Source: Streptomyces sp. NBC_00569
Lineage (GTDB): Bacteria; Actinomycetota; Actinomycetes; Streptomycetales; Streptomycetaceae
Assembly: GCF_036345255.1 (NCBI RefSeq)
Contig: NZ_CP107783.1
Span: 2,914,001-2,978,000 of the forward strand
Length of the DNA: 64,000 bases
Reading direction: 5' to 3'
Below are positions 18,155 to 26,955 of this stretch, piece by piece. A program made the translations under genes and the position numbers. Numbering within the stretch: the stretch's first letter is position 1; each line of letters begins with the position of its first letter. Under the pieces are notes generated by a model. The model made no database searches. It was not told where the DNA came from and saw only the letters and a list, made by a program, of their open reading frames with translations.

Positions 18155-19342
18155 CTACTCCCCTGCTTCGCGCGGCAGTTGCCCGCCGTCGAAGTACGCG
18201 AGAAGCTCCGGCTCGAGCTCGGGGACGTCGTACGGCACGCCCCCCTCGCGCAGCGAGCGGGTGGCGAGCGCGCCGGCGGCGACGCTCATCCGGGCCGCGA
18301 CGGGCGACGTGTCGGTGACGCCGCCCTCGCGCACGAAGCGGCAGAACTCGCCGATGATGCGCTCGTCGGCGCCGCCGTGCGAGCCCGTCGCCTCGGGCAC
18401 GCGGTACACGATGTCGGCGTCCTTGCGGTAGCCGGTCGGCCCCGTGTTCCAGACCCGGACCTCGTCGCCGGGGCTGTCCCCGAAGTTCTCGAGGCGGCCC
18501 TCGGTGCCGATGACCGTGTAGTTGCGGAAGTAGTCGGGGCTGAAGTGGCACTGCTGGTAGGCGGCGATGACGCCGTTGTCCAGCTGCATGTTCATCACCG
18601 ACACGTCCTCGACGTCCACGACGTGGTGCAGGTCGTGGCGCTCCGTCGGCGGCCAGTCGAACTCCTTCAGCCAGCCGTCGGGGCGGGGGGTGTCCGGCTC
18701 GCGGCGCGGCAGGTCCCCGTAGACCATGAGGTCGCCGAGGGCGTTGACGCGCTTGGTGTAACCGCCGGCCAGCCAGTGCACCACGTCGAGGTCGTGCGCG
18801 GCCTTCTGGAGGAGGAGGCCCGTGGTGCGGGTGCGGTCGGCGTGCCAGTCCTTGAAGTAGTAGTCACCGCCGTACGAGACGAAGTGCCGTACCCACACGG
18901 TCTTCGGCTCGCCGATCTCGCCGCGCGCGATGATGTCGCGCATGAGACGCACGACGCCCATGTGGCGCATGTTGTGGCCGACGTAGAGGCGGGTGCCGGT
19001 CTTGTAGGCGGTGCGCAGGATCGTGTCGCACTGCTCGACCGAGATGCCGAGCGGCTTCTCGACATAGACCGGCTTGCCCGCTTCGAGCGCCTCGCAGGCG
19101 ATCGCTTCATGGGTGTCGTCGGGGGTGGCGACGATGACGGCGTCGATCGAGGGGTCCTCGAGGAGCCTTCGGTAGTCGTCGACGGCGACCGCGCCCTCGT
19201 ACAACTCCGGTACCTTCGCCCGGATCTGCGGGTCGAGGTCGGCCACCGCCGCCACGACCGATCCCTTGCCGGGGCGGTGCGCGGCGGTCGCCAGGTTCCG
19301 TCGCAGGCCGAGCCCGATGACGGCGATGCGCAGGTCTTCCAC
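18155..19342 (-). CDS. Gfo/Idh/MocA family oxidoreductase
   Basis: 395 residues from GTG 19342, with AGGA about 9 nt upstream; an ATG at 19375 is in frame but has no ribosome site. The N-terminal Rossmann fold (RIAVIGLGLRRN) has lost the usual GxGxxG second glycine spacing. The family EKPL motif (VYVEKPLGIS, near residue 95-104) and the C-terminal substrate domain with the KAAHDLDVVHWL catalytic His/Asp segment are present. Such NAD(P)-dependent enzymes oxidise or reduce sugars and inositols. As last gene of the ABC operon it probably processes the imported sugar before or beside the SIS isomerase. Confidence 0.9.
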   Translation of the reverse strand: MEDLRIAVIGLGLRRNLATAAHRPGKGSVVAAVADLDPQIRAKVPELYEGAVAVDDYRRLLEDPSIDAVIVATPDDTHEAIACEALEAGKPVYVEKPLGISVEQCDTILRTAYKTGTRLYVGHNMRHMGVVRLMRDIIARGEIGEPKTVWVRHFVSYGGDYYFKDWHADRTRTTGLLLQKAAHDLDVVHWLAGGYTKRVNALGDLMVYGDLPRREPDTPRPDGWLKEFDWPPTERHDLHHVVDVEDVSVMNMQLDNGVIAAYQQCHFSPDYFRNYTVIGTEGRLENFGDSPGDEVRVWNTGPTGYRKDADIVYRVPEATGSHGGADERIIGEFCRFVREGGVTDTSPVAARMSVAAGALATRSLREGGVPYDVPELEPELLAYFDGGQLPREAGE

Positions 19343-19410
19343 GTGCGGGTGTCCTGTTCTGCGTGCGGGACGCATAGGGGTGCTGAGCGGTGCTTGCCGT
19401 GCCGGGCGCG

Positions 19411-21063
19411 CTACTTGCTGTCGGCGATGGCCTTCTCGAACTCGTCGCGCATCGCGTTGCCCGCGTCGCGCTGCCAGGTCGGCAGGATGTCCTTCTTGAA
19501 GGAGGCGAGCGGGGTGCGGCCGGCGACGATGTCCTTGACCGCCGTGTACACCGTGTCGGTGGAGGACGCGCCCTTGTTGGCGTTGGTGTCGGAGAAGAAG
19601 CCCGTGGTCGGGTTGATCTTGGCGATCTTCATCAGCTGCTCCTCGGCGTCGTGGACGCCGCGGGTGATGTCCCCCTTGCCGGGCAGGTAGAGGGTCTGCG
19701 GGGCATTGCCGAAGAAGTTGATGGCCTGCCGGGTGGTGAGGACCTCGGCGTTGCCCTTCTTGTTGAGGAGCACGTCGCCGTCCTTGGAGCGGGTGTGGTG
19801 CGTGCCCTCGATGCCGTTGTCCAGGAAAAGCCGCTCCTCGGTGCCGAAGGGGGCGCTGAGGTAGTTCATGACCTGGAGCAGGGTGTCGATACGGTCCTTG
19901 CTCACGGCCTTGTTGATGGCCGTGAAGCCGACCGATCCGTAGCCATAGCCCCAGGTGGGGGTCATCCCCTTCTCCGCGGCGAACGGAACGACGACCTTCT
20001 CCGGCCAGTCGTACATGTTGCTGTCGTTGAGGAAACCGGGGAAGGACTGGACGTGCAGTCCGAGGAACCCGCCCTCCATCTTCTCCAGGGTCGTCGGCAG
20101 GTTCGGGTCCGGCCAGAACAGCTGCGCCTTCTGGCACTTGAGGGCGAACTCCAGGCCTGCGTGGAACTCGTCGGTCTCGAAGTAGTGGGTGAGCTTCCCG
20201 CCCTCCGAACGCCAGCCGTTGGGCGCGCCGTGCCAGTACGCGAACTGCAGGATGTGGTTCACGTACGCCGGCTCCAGGACGTACTTCTTGCGCTTGACGT
20301 CGAGGAGTTCCTTCGCCTTGTCGAAGAAGTCCTGAGCGCTGTCGAACTGCACGCCGCCGACCGGCTTCCAGAAGTCCTCGTTCGCCACGTAGACCTGACC
20401 CATGCGGCCGTACGGGACCGCCATGCCCCAGATCTTGCCGTTGAAGACGGCCGTCTTCCAGGCGAACCCGGGGATGTTGGCGAGGTTCGGGTACTTCTTG
20501 ACCGCGTCGCCCGACAGGTACTCGGTGAGGTCGTGGAACTTCGCCTCGAGGAGAGCGGGGACGTTCTTGAGGCCCTGGTTCGGCGGGAACCACATGAGGT
20601 CGGGCATGTCGCCGCCGGCGATGGTGGCGTTGAACTTCGCGCGGTAGACGTCGTCGGCGCCGAGGCCGTTGACGATCGTCATCTTCAGGTCGGAACCCAG
20701 GCGCTTGTTGAGCTCCTGCCAGTACTGGTTGCGGTTCATCGCGGGGGCCGCGGTCGTGAAGGTCTCGGTCAGGGCCGTGACCGGCTTGCCGTCGCCCGGC
20801 TTCTTGGTGACGCTGCGGGTCAGGTTCTTGGGGTAGCGCAGGTACGCCGGGTCGAGGCCCGCCGCGTTGCCCGGCAGGTCCGGCGCCGGGACGTTCGCGG
20901 GGACGTACGTCGGCAGCTTCAGCTTGGCCGACGCCTTGGCGCCGCCACCGCTCGAGGCCGCGCCGGAACCACAGGCCGTGAGGGAACCGGCCCCGGCGAC
21001 GGTGAGGCCGGCGACGGTCGCGGCACCGAGGAACCCGCGGCGGTTGAAGTCTCTGGAGGACAT
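19411..21063 (-). CDS. Sugar ABC transporter solute-binding lipoprotein
   Basis: 550 residues. A Tat-type lipoprotein signal: twin arginine in FNRRGFLGAATVAG and lipobox LTAC with the lipid-attached Cys near residue 31. The mature part is a long extracellular solute-binding protein of the LplA/YtcQ type (about 500-560 residues), larger than typical maltose binders. These usually bind oligosaccharides or uronate oligomers delivered to CUT1 permeases such as the two upstream genes. No ATPase is encoded here; in Streptomyces a shared MsiK ATPase normally serves such systems (known for the genus, not shown here). Confidence 0.92.
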   Translation of the reverse strand: MSSRDFNRRGFLGAATVAGLTVAGAGSLTACGSGAASSGGGAKASAKLKLPTYVPANVPAPDLPGNAAGLDPAYLRYPKNLTRSVTKKPGDGKPVTALTETFTTAAPAMNRNQYWQELNKRLGSDLKMTIVNGLGADDVYRAKFNATIAGGDMPDLMWFPPNQGLKNVPALLEAKFHDLTEYLSGDAVKKYPNLANIPGFAWKTAVFNGKIWGMAVPYGRMGQVYVANEDFWKPVGGVQFDSAQDFFDKAKELLDVKRKKYVLEPAYVNHILQFAYWHGAPNGWRSEGGKLTHYFETDEFHAGLEFALKCQKAQLFWPDPNLPTTLEKMEGGFLGLHVQSFPGFLNDSNMYDWPEKVVVPFAAEKGMTPTWGYGYGSVGFTAINKAVSKDRIDTLLQVMNYLSAPFGTEERLFLDNGIEGTHHTRSKDGDVLLNKKGNAEVLTTRQAINFFGNAPQTLYLPGKGDITRGVHDAEEQLMKIAKINPTTGFFSDTNANKGASSTDTVYTAVKDIVAGRTPLASFKKDILPTWQRDAGNAMRDEFEKAIADSK

Positions 21064-21102
21064 GACTCTCCTAAGGGGCGAGGAGCGGTTGAGGGTGGTG
21101 GC

Positions 21103-22083
21103 TCAGGCCTTGATGGCGCCGGTGAGAACGCCCTTGACGAAGTACTTCTGGAGGAACGGGTAGACCGCGATGATCGGCAGGACCGCGAGGATGAGCACGG
21201 CCATCGACAGAGCGGTGCTGGCGGGCAGCACGCTCACGCCGAGCGCCTTCGCGTTGAAGGTGTCGCCCTGGAGGACGTAGCTGCGCAGCACCACCTGGAG
21301 CGGCAGCTTGTCCGGGTCGTTGATGTAGAGCATCGCGTTGAAGAAGCTGTTCCAGTACGTCACCGCGTAGAACATGCCGACCACGGCGATGACGGCCTTC
21401 GACAGAGGAAGCACGATCCGGCACAGGATGGTGAGTTCACCGGCGCCGTCCAGGCGCGCCGCCTCGTGCAGCTCGTCGGGGATGCCCTGGAAGAACGCCC
21501 GGACCACGATGATGTTGAACGCGTTGAGCAGGATCGGCGCGATCATCGCCCCGTAGGTGTCGAGCAGTCCCAGCTCCTGGACCACCAGGTAGTTCGGGAT
21601 GATGCCCGGCGTGAACAGGAACGTGCCGACGACGATCAGGAGCAGCGGCTTGCCCGCGAAGGTCCGCGGCCGGGAGAGGCCGTAGGCGAGCGCGATCGTG
21701 CAGAGCAGGCTGAGCGCCGTGCCGATGACCGTGACGCCGATGCTCACGAGGGCGGCGCGGGTGATGACACCGCCGGACAGGACCACCCGGTACGCCTCGA
21801 GCGTGGGGTGCGACGGGAACAGCACATAGCCGCCGTTCGCGGCGAGCTCGGCCTTGGAGGAGAGGCTGGTACCGATGGCCAGCAGGAACGGGTAGCCGAC
21901 CGCCACGATCATCGCGACGATGACGATGAACTTCAGCGTCTGGGCGGCCGGGTTGGGCTGTTCCATCCAGGCGGGGCGCTCGGCGGAGCCGCGGCGCTTC
22001 CTGCTGCCGGTGCGGCCCTTTCGGCTCTCCCGGCTCTCCTGGCTCTCGGGCCGCAGGGTGGTGGATATGGGCGCGGTGCTCAC
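21103..22083 (-). CDS. Carbohydrate ABC transporter permease (MalG/LplC-like)
   Basis: 326 residues, six membrane segments after a long Ser/Arg-rich N-terminal tail (about 40 residues). The EAA loop, which docks the ATPase, reads ELHEAARLDGAGELTILCRI. Ends in the family-typical FLQKYFVKGVLTGAIKA. The GTG start overlaps the previous permease stop by 4 nt (22080-22083), indicating coupling. It forms the inner-membrane channel with the gene upstream. Confidence 0.92.
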   Translation of the reverse strand: MSTAPISTTLRPESQESRESRKGRTGSRKRRGSAERPAWMEQPNPAAQTLKFIVIVAMIVAVGYPFLLAIGTSLSSKAELAANGGYVLFPSHPTLEAYRVVLSGGVITRAALVSIGVTVIGTALSLLCTIALAYGLSRPRTFAGKPLLLIVVGTFLFTPGIIPNYLVVQELGLLDTYGAMIAPILLNAFNIIVVRAFFQGIPDELHEAARLDGAGELTILCRIVLPLSKAVIAVVGMFYAVTYWNSFFNAMLYINDPDKLPLQVVLRSYVLQGDTFNAKALGVSVLPASTALSMAVLILAVLPIIAVYPFLQKYFVKGVLTGAIKA

Positions 22084-23129
22084 TGGTAGACCCCCTGCTC
22101 GCCGAGGCGGTGCGCGAACTTGTTGGCGAGGACGATCATGACGAAGCCGATGACGCCCTTCATCAGGCCGGCGGCGGTGGACATGCCCCAGTCGCCGTCG
22201 ACGACGCCGTGGAAGTAGACGTAGGTGTCGAGGACCTCGGAGGCGTCCCGGCCGACGTTGTCGCGCTGGAGGAGGATCTGCTCGAAGCCGACCGACAGGA
22301 TGTCGCCGAGGCGCAGGATGAGCAGCATGATCATCACGGGCCTGATGCCGGGCAGCGTGATGTGCCACATGCGGCGCAGCCAGCCCGCTCCGTCCATCGC
22401 CGCCGACTCGTAGAGCGAGGTGTCGATGGAGGCCATCGCGGCGAGGAAGATGATCGCTCCCCACCCGGCGTCCTTCCAGACGCTCTGGGAGGTGATCAGG
22501 TAGATGAACGTGTCGGGGTTGTTCATGATGTTGCCGACATGGACGCCGTGGTCGTTCAGGTAGCTCGTGATCGTGCCGGCGCCGCCGAAGACCTGCTGGA
22601 ACATGCCGACGACGACGACCCACGACAGGAAGTGCGGCAGGTAGACGACCGTCTGCATGAGGCGGCGGGTCTTGTTGCTGATCAGCGAGTTGAGGAAGAG
22701 CGCGAGGGCGATCGGCGCGGGGAAGTAGAGGATCAGCTGGACGGCGCTGATCTTCAGCGTGTTCCAGACGGCCGTCCAGAACTCCGGCTGTTCGAGCAGG
22801 GCCTTGAAGTTGTCCCAGCCGACCAGCGGGCTTCCCTTGAAGCCGAGGTAGGGCTGGTAGTCCTGGAAGGCGATGCTGTTGCCCGCGAGCGGGAGATAGA
22901 AGAACACCGCGAAGTAGAGGATGCCCGGCACACACAGCAGGAGCAGGGTGCGGTCCTGTCTCAGACGCTCGCGCAGGCTCCGCCGGTCGGCGGGCTTGCG
23001 CCCCTTCCCGCCCGGCGTCCCCTTCGTGCCGGACGCCTTCTTCCTGCCCGACGTTCCGGGTGTCTCGTGCGGTAGGTCGGGCGGGTTTTGCGATGTGGGC
23101 GTGGGCGATGCGGACGCAGCGGCCGACAC
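22080..23129 (-). CDS. Carbohydrate ABC transporter permease (LplB-like)
   Basis: 349 residues from GTG 23129, chosen because AGGAGGTGA lies 2 nt beyond a perfect spacing upstream (complement of 23132-23140). The N-terminal 60 residues are Pro/Thr/Gly/Lys-rich and presumably cytoplasmic. Six membrane segments follow, with the EAA loop SLYESAAMDGAGWLRRMWHI. First gene of the operon permease-permease-lipoprotein-oxidoreductase. The region upstream carries the candidate operators listed separately. Confidence 0.92.
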   Translation of the reverse strand: MSAAASASPTPTSQNPPDLPHETPGTSGRKKASGTKGTPGGKGRKPADRRSLRERLRQDRTLLLLCVPGILYFAVFFYLPLAGNSIAFQDYQPYLGFKGSPLVGWDNFKALLEQPEFWTAVWNTLKISAVQLILYFPAPIALALFLNSLISNKTRRLMQTVVYLPHFLSWVVVVGMFQQVFGGAGTITSYLNDHGVHVGNIMNNPDTFIYLITSQSVWKDAGWGAIIFLAAMASIDTSLYESAAMDGAGWLRRMWHITLPGIRPVMIMLLILRLGDILSVGFEQILLQRDNVGRDASEVLDTYVYFHGVVDGDWGMSTAAGLMKGVIGFVMIVLANKFAHRLGEQGVYQ

Positions 23130-23576
23130 ATTCACCTCCTGCGTCGAGTGGCGAGCGAGGGTTGATTTCACAGGGCCCTCGCGGGGGCTGCGGCCCGGCG
23201 CGCGAGGTACCGGAATCTTGCGCCAGCCTGCCGATGAATGACAAGACTTGATTGGTAACTATTTAGATCTTGCAGCTTCACGCATGAAATGCGCAGGCAA
23301 CGAACACGGACACCGCAGTCACACGCACCGCCCCCGACCTGGGCGAAGCTGCCCGTCCGTGTTCGGACTGACGACCGCTGCTGTTTGGACTTTGGTGGAA
23401 ATTGCTTCGTAGGGCCCGGGCCACCCCCTGGACAGCGCGTGTTCACACCGTCGCGGCAGGGAGAGACATGCGGCCCAGGTCGATGCCGTTCGCGGTATCC
23501 GGGTCGGCGGCCCGACGACCCGATGCGCGGAATCTTCAGCAGAGCCCTCGGGCCGGCGCACCCCGAATGAAGCCCG

Positions 23577-23839
23577 GTGGCTCAGGAGGCCGAAGGACAG
23601 CGCGAGTGTGAAGACGAACGCGAACGTTACGGCGGCGTCATAGAGCGTGAGGGGGAACTCGGCGAGTTAGACGATGCCGCCCACCTGGATCGCGCCGCCC
23701 CGGAACACGGGCCGTTCGTCGCCGGGTCGAGCCGGCCGACGACGACCACGCCGTGGCGGACCGCGACGACGAGCACGGCCGGGGAGACGACATCCGGCGC
23801 ACCCGCGAGGCCGTGAACGAGGCCTTCGCGGCACCGTGA
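23577..23839 (+). pseudogene. Possible degenerate gene fragment(s)
   Basis: Coding-like scraps only. In the + frame that ends at TGA 23837-23839, codons from about 23722 have almost pure GC third positions (…DDIRRTREAVNEAFAAP). Upstream that signal is lost, and the best continuation is in another frame starting at GTG 23577 that contains a TTA codon. On the minus strand, 23578-23666 reads as a membrane-like segment (DAAVTFAFVFTLALSFGLL). No family is recognised. Best seen as decayed sequence; it could also be noncoding. Confidence 0.25.
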
Positions 23840-23927
23840 CGGCCCCGCGCGCCCCCTCTTGCCCCACGTCCTCCGATGGCGCAAGATGTGCCCGGCGCGC
23901 GCGATCATGCTCTAAGGCGCACGCTTT

Positions 23928-23955
23928 CAAGCACATTTGCGCACGATGTTGCGCA
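23928..23955 (+). promoter_or_regulatory. Bipartite motif upstream of DUF3472 gene 2
   Basis: CAAGCACAT (23928-23936), 11 nt, GTTGCGCA (23948-23955), matching the words before DUF3472 gene 1. TTGCGCA also occurs twice here (23937-23943 and 23949-23955) at a 12-bp interval. The site is 55 bp before the ATG at 24011. Confidence 0.4.
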
Positions 23956-24010
23956 GTACAGCCCGACGCACTCCTTCACGCATCCACCTCCATCACAGGC
24001 AGGGTTTTCG

Positions 24011-25207
24011 ATGACTGGACGCTTCACCCGTTCCCTCAGACGGCGGTCCGTGCCGCTCCTCGCGGCGCTCGGCCTCGCCGCCGGAGCCGGCCTGGCCTCC
24101 GCCCCCGCGGCGAACGCGGACGACACCGTCGGCACGACCCCGGGGACGTACACCTACTACTCGTTCCCGTCGGCGGCCGACGGGCTCAGCGAGGTCACCT
24201 GGTCCACGACGGTCGAGAAGGACCCCGGCTACAACGCGAACACCTTCTGGAGCCACCAGTTCGGCTTCAACGTCGGCAACGGCGCCTACATCGGGATGCA
24301 GCGCAACGGCGGCGACAAGCCGACGTTCCTGTTCTCGGTGTGGGACAGCTTCGAGCGCAAGCCCGGCTCGGAGGGCAGCTACTGTCTCCAGTTCGGCGGC
24401 GAGGGCGAGGGCTCCAGCTGCCGCATGAACCACGACTGGGAGGAGGGGCACACCTACACCTCCACGGTCGCCTACGAGGGCGACGGCTGGTTCGGCGCCA
24501 CCATCCACGACACGACCACGGGCGAGTCGTTCAAGCTCGGCAGCGTGCAGACGCCGGCCACCGCTATCAAGTCCACGGGCCTGATCGACTGGGTCGAGTA
24601 CTTCGAGTGGAACGACCCGCGGGCCACCTGTTACGACCAGCCGTACTCCGACGCCCACTTCGGCCTGCCCACCGGCACCGCCGTCGGTGCCGGCGCGGCC
24701 GTCAGCTCGGTGACCAAGACGAAGAGCAACCCGCCGTGCGCCGCCGCCGTGGACACGCGTCCCGACGGAAGCACCAACCAGCGTCTGGCGCTGGGCAATT
24801 CGAAGCGCGCCGAGATCTCCGCGCCCGGCGACAAGTGCCTCGCCCCGAGCGGCGCCGCCGAGGACGGCGCGGAGCTCACGCTCGCCGCGTGCAAGGACAA
24901 CGGTCCCGGCGCCTTCGAGCAGTCCTGGGTCCTCGCGGCCGACGGCACCGTCCGGCTCCCGTCGAACTACTGCCTGACCGCGAGCGACAAGAAGAGCGTG
25001 CGCATCACCGACTGCGCGGGCGACATCACCACGGGCGGCAAGGTCACCGACCCGGCCAAGCTGTGGAAGTACAACCCGGGCAAGAAGACCCTGGTGAACC
25101 AGGCGACCGGGCGCTCCCTCGCCCGCGCGGGCTCCGGCGTGAAGCTCGCGCCGGCCGGACCGGACACGCAGGGCTGGAACGCGCCGCTGCCGGTCGGCGC
25201 CCCGTAG
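24011..25207 (+). CDS. Secreted DUF3472-type protein with beta-trefoil-like tail, copy 2
   Basis: 398 residues from ATG 24011. Signal peptide with RSLRRR start, hydrophobic core and ANA-D cleavage near residue 37. The first half is a clear paralogue of the protein at 16038-17165: shared TPGTYTxYxFPS, FWSHQFGF, GxYCxxFGGEG and DWVEYFEWN motifs. The C-terminal half is a diverged ricin-like trefoil (CLAPSGAAEDGAELTLAAC, EQSWVLAADGTVRLPSNYCLTAS) with fewer QxW signatures. It lies divergent to the sugar ABC operon. Probably an extracellular carbohydrate-binding protein feeding that transporter; catalytic activity is unproven. Confidence 0.83.
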   Translation: MTGRFTRSLRRRSVPLLAALGLAAGAGLASAPAANADDTVGTTPGTYTYYSFPSAADGLSEVTWSTTVEKDPGYNANTFWSHQFGFNVGNGAYIGMQRNGGDKPTFLFSVWDSFERKPGSEGSYCLQFGGEGEGSSCRMNHDWEEGHTYTSTVAYEGDGWFGATIHDTTTGESFKLGSVQTPATAIKSTGLIDWVEYFEWNDPRATCYDQPYSDAHFGLPTGTAVGAGAAVSSVTKTKSNPPCAAAVDTRPDGSTNQRLALGNSKRAEISAPGDKCLAPSGAAEDGAELTLAACKDNGPGAFEQSWVLAADGTVRLPSNYCLTASDKKSVRITDCAGDITTGGKVTDPAKLWKYNPGKKTLVNQATGRSLARAGSGVKLAPAGPDTQGWNAPLPVGAP

Positions 25208-25243
25208 GGCGCCCCGACCGGGCTCAGGGCGCCCCGCCGGTCA

Positions 25244-26803
25244 TCACCGGTCGGACGAACTCCCGTTCCATGCACCAATGTTGGGCGCCGCTCCCGGCAC
25301 CACCGGGTTGCCCGCGAAGTCGCGGGTGCCCGCGTCGGCGAGCGGCGCCCCCGCGCCGAGTGCGGGCGATCCGGCACGCAGGGCATAGGCGGCCCCGGCA
25401 TCGCCGTAGCCCGTGGCCGCGCCCGGGCGGGTGAGCAGCGGGTCGGCGGTGGTGCCGCCGGGGTTGGAGGGCGTCGCCCCGATCCCGTACAGGATGTTGT
25501 GGGACGCGGTGACGCCGCCGGAGCGCAGCGTGAAGGCCGCCGTGCCGGCGCCTTCCTTCACCACGATGTTGTTGTCGAAGGCGATCTCGTGCCGACTGGT
25601 GGTGTTCTCGTTGACGACGGTCTGGCTGACACCGCCACCGACATAGATCGTGTTGTGCAGGAAGCGGACTCCGGAGAACGAGCCGCGGCAGGTCTCGATG
25701 CCTCTGAAGTGGTCGTTCTGGCTGATGTTGAAGCGGATCACGGCGTCGCCGAGGGTTCCGTCGGCGCTGCAGACGAGGAAGAAGCCGCCCGCGTTGTCGT
25801 GGCTGTAGTTGTACTGGAAGACGGTTCCGAAGGAGCCCTCGTCGACGTCGTACGCCATGCCGTCGCGGGTGGTCTCACCGCCGGACGTCTCGTTGTACTG
25901 GAAGACGGTGCCGTCCGCGTTCCACGGCCACATGCCCGCGTTGTATCCGGCGGAGCGCCGCTGGAAGCCGTGCAGGGAGTTGTGCTCGACCAGGGCGTTC
26001 CGGGTGGCGGTCATGACGATGCCGTCGCCGCCGAGGTCGTCGAGGGTGTTGCCGCGCACGACGACGCCGGTGGACGGGACCCAGCGCGGGCCGTTCGGGT
26101 CGTAGCCGCTGATGGCGGGCCGCTGGTTCCAGCTGGAGGCGAAGAAGATGCCCTCGCGGTCGATCGTCCTGAGGGTGTTGTTCTCGACGCGCACGTCGTC
26201 GTAGCGCGTCTCCTTCGCCGACCCGGTGACGGAGAAGAGGATGCCCGCGGAGCCGTCGTTGTCCTTGGTGTCGTCGCCGCGGATGTCGTGGATGTCGAGG
26301 CCGGTGAGGCGGTAGTGCCTGCCGGTGCCGTAGTCGCTGAGGACGACGCGCACGCCGCGGCGCTTGGTGCCCGGGTTCGCCGCGTTGGTGATCTCCAGGT
26401 CGGAGACCTCGATCCACTGCGTGTTGCGCAGGAGGACGGTGTCGGGTGCGCCCGCGCCGTCGATCACCGGCTTCGCCCCTGAGCCGTACGGGGCGATGCG
26501 GACGGGGCTGCCGGGGGCGCCCGCGCCGTTCGGGGCGAGGGTGCCCGTGCAGTGGGTGCCGCGCTTGAGGAGCACCTGGTCGCCGGGGCCGAGGCGCTGG
26601 GCGTCGACGGCGGCGAGCGTGCGCCACGGCGCCTTTCGGGTGCCCTTCTCGGGGCCGGTGCCGGCCCGGCAGTCGACGTAGTGGGTGCGCGGCGAGAAAG
26701 GGGAGGCGGCCGTGGCGGCGGGGGCGGCCGCGAGGGCCGTGACGCCGGCGGTCGCGGCGGCGCAGAGAGCGACGAGCGCGGTGCTGACGCGGCTGCGTCT
26801 CAT
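25244..26803 (-). CDS. Secreted right-handed parallel beta-helix protein (polysaccharide lyase-like)
   Basis: 519 residues from ATG 26803 with GGAGG upstream. Sec signal peptide ending ATAA near residue 33. Then the PL-type start THYVDCRAGTGPEKGTRKAPWRTLA, often seen in lyases and pectate-lyase-like proteins. Successive beta-helix coils follow with asparagine-ladder repeats (VRVENNTL, VVRGNTLDDLGGDGIVM, VEHNSLHGF, FQYNYSHDN, RFNISQNDH, FLHNTIYVGGG). It probably cleaves or binds an acidic polysaccharide outside the cell. Substrate is not deducible; the neighbouring DUF3472 and sugar transport genes make polymer degradation likely. Confidence 0.85.
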   Translation of the reverse strand: MRRSRVSTALVALCAAATAGVTALAAAPAATAASPFSPRTHYVDCRAGTGPEKGTRKAPWRTLAAVDAQRLGPGDQVLLKRGTHCTGTLAPNGAGAPGSPVRIAPYGSGAKPVIDGAGAPDTVLLRNTQWIEVSDLEITNAANPGTKRRGVRVVLSDYGTGRHYRLTGLDIHDIRGDDTKDNDGSAGILFSVTGSAKETRYDDVRVENNTLRTIDREGIFFASSWNQRPAISGYDPNGPRWVPSTGVVVRGNTLDDLGGDGIVMTATRNALVEHNSLHGFQRRSAGYNAGMWPWNADGTVFQYNETSGGETTRDGMAYDVDEGSFGTVFQYNYSHDNAGGFFLVCSADGTLGDAVIRFNISQNDHFRGIETCRGSFSGVRFLHNTIYVGGGVSQTVVNENTTSRHEIAFDNNIVVKEGAGTAAFTLRSGGVTASHNILYGIGATPSNPGGTTADPLLTRPGAATGYGDAGAAYALRAGSPALGAGAPLADAGTRDFAGNPVVPGAAPNIGAWNGSSSDR

Positions 26804-26955
26804 GACGTACCTCCGTGTGTGGTTGCGGGGCCGGAGGGGATGAAGTGGCCCGGCGGGGTGGCTCAGAGCGTGCCGCCCTGCCGGGCCCGACTCCATGGAC
26901 TTATGGAGGAGGGGTCCTGGACATCCGCAGGAGCGCCCTCCGGTCCCGCGCGGAC

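Larger units (their letters stand above)
23130..24010. other. 881-bp intergenic region with operator-like dyads
   Basis: Holds the divergent promoters of the sugar ABC operon and DUF3472 gene 2. An unusually AT-rich stretch lies at 23247-23272. Overlapping dyads TTCA-CGCA-TGAA (23277-23288) and CGCAT-GAA-ATGCG (23281-23293) sit about 150 bp before the permease start and look like a repressor site. From about 23320 to 23870 the frames are open but third-position GC is irregular, and no intact gene is supported. Confidence 0.5.

Noticed and set aside
19390..22089. 899-residue open frame on the + strand
   Set aside because: Runs antisense to the lipoprotein and permease genes and has His/Val/Asp/Arg-rich shadow composition typical of high-GC DNA.
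25195..25240. Three copies of GGCGCCCCG at the end of DUF3472 gene 2
   Set aside because: Too short and GC-rich to separate from chance; no stable hairpin is formed across them.
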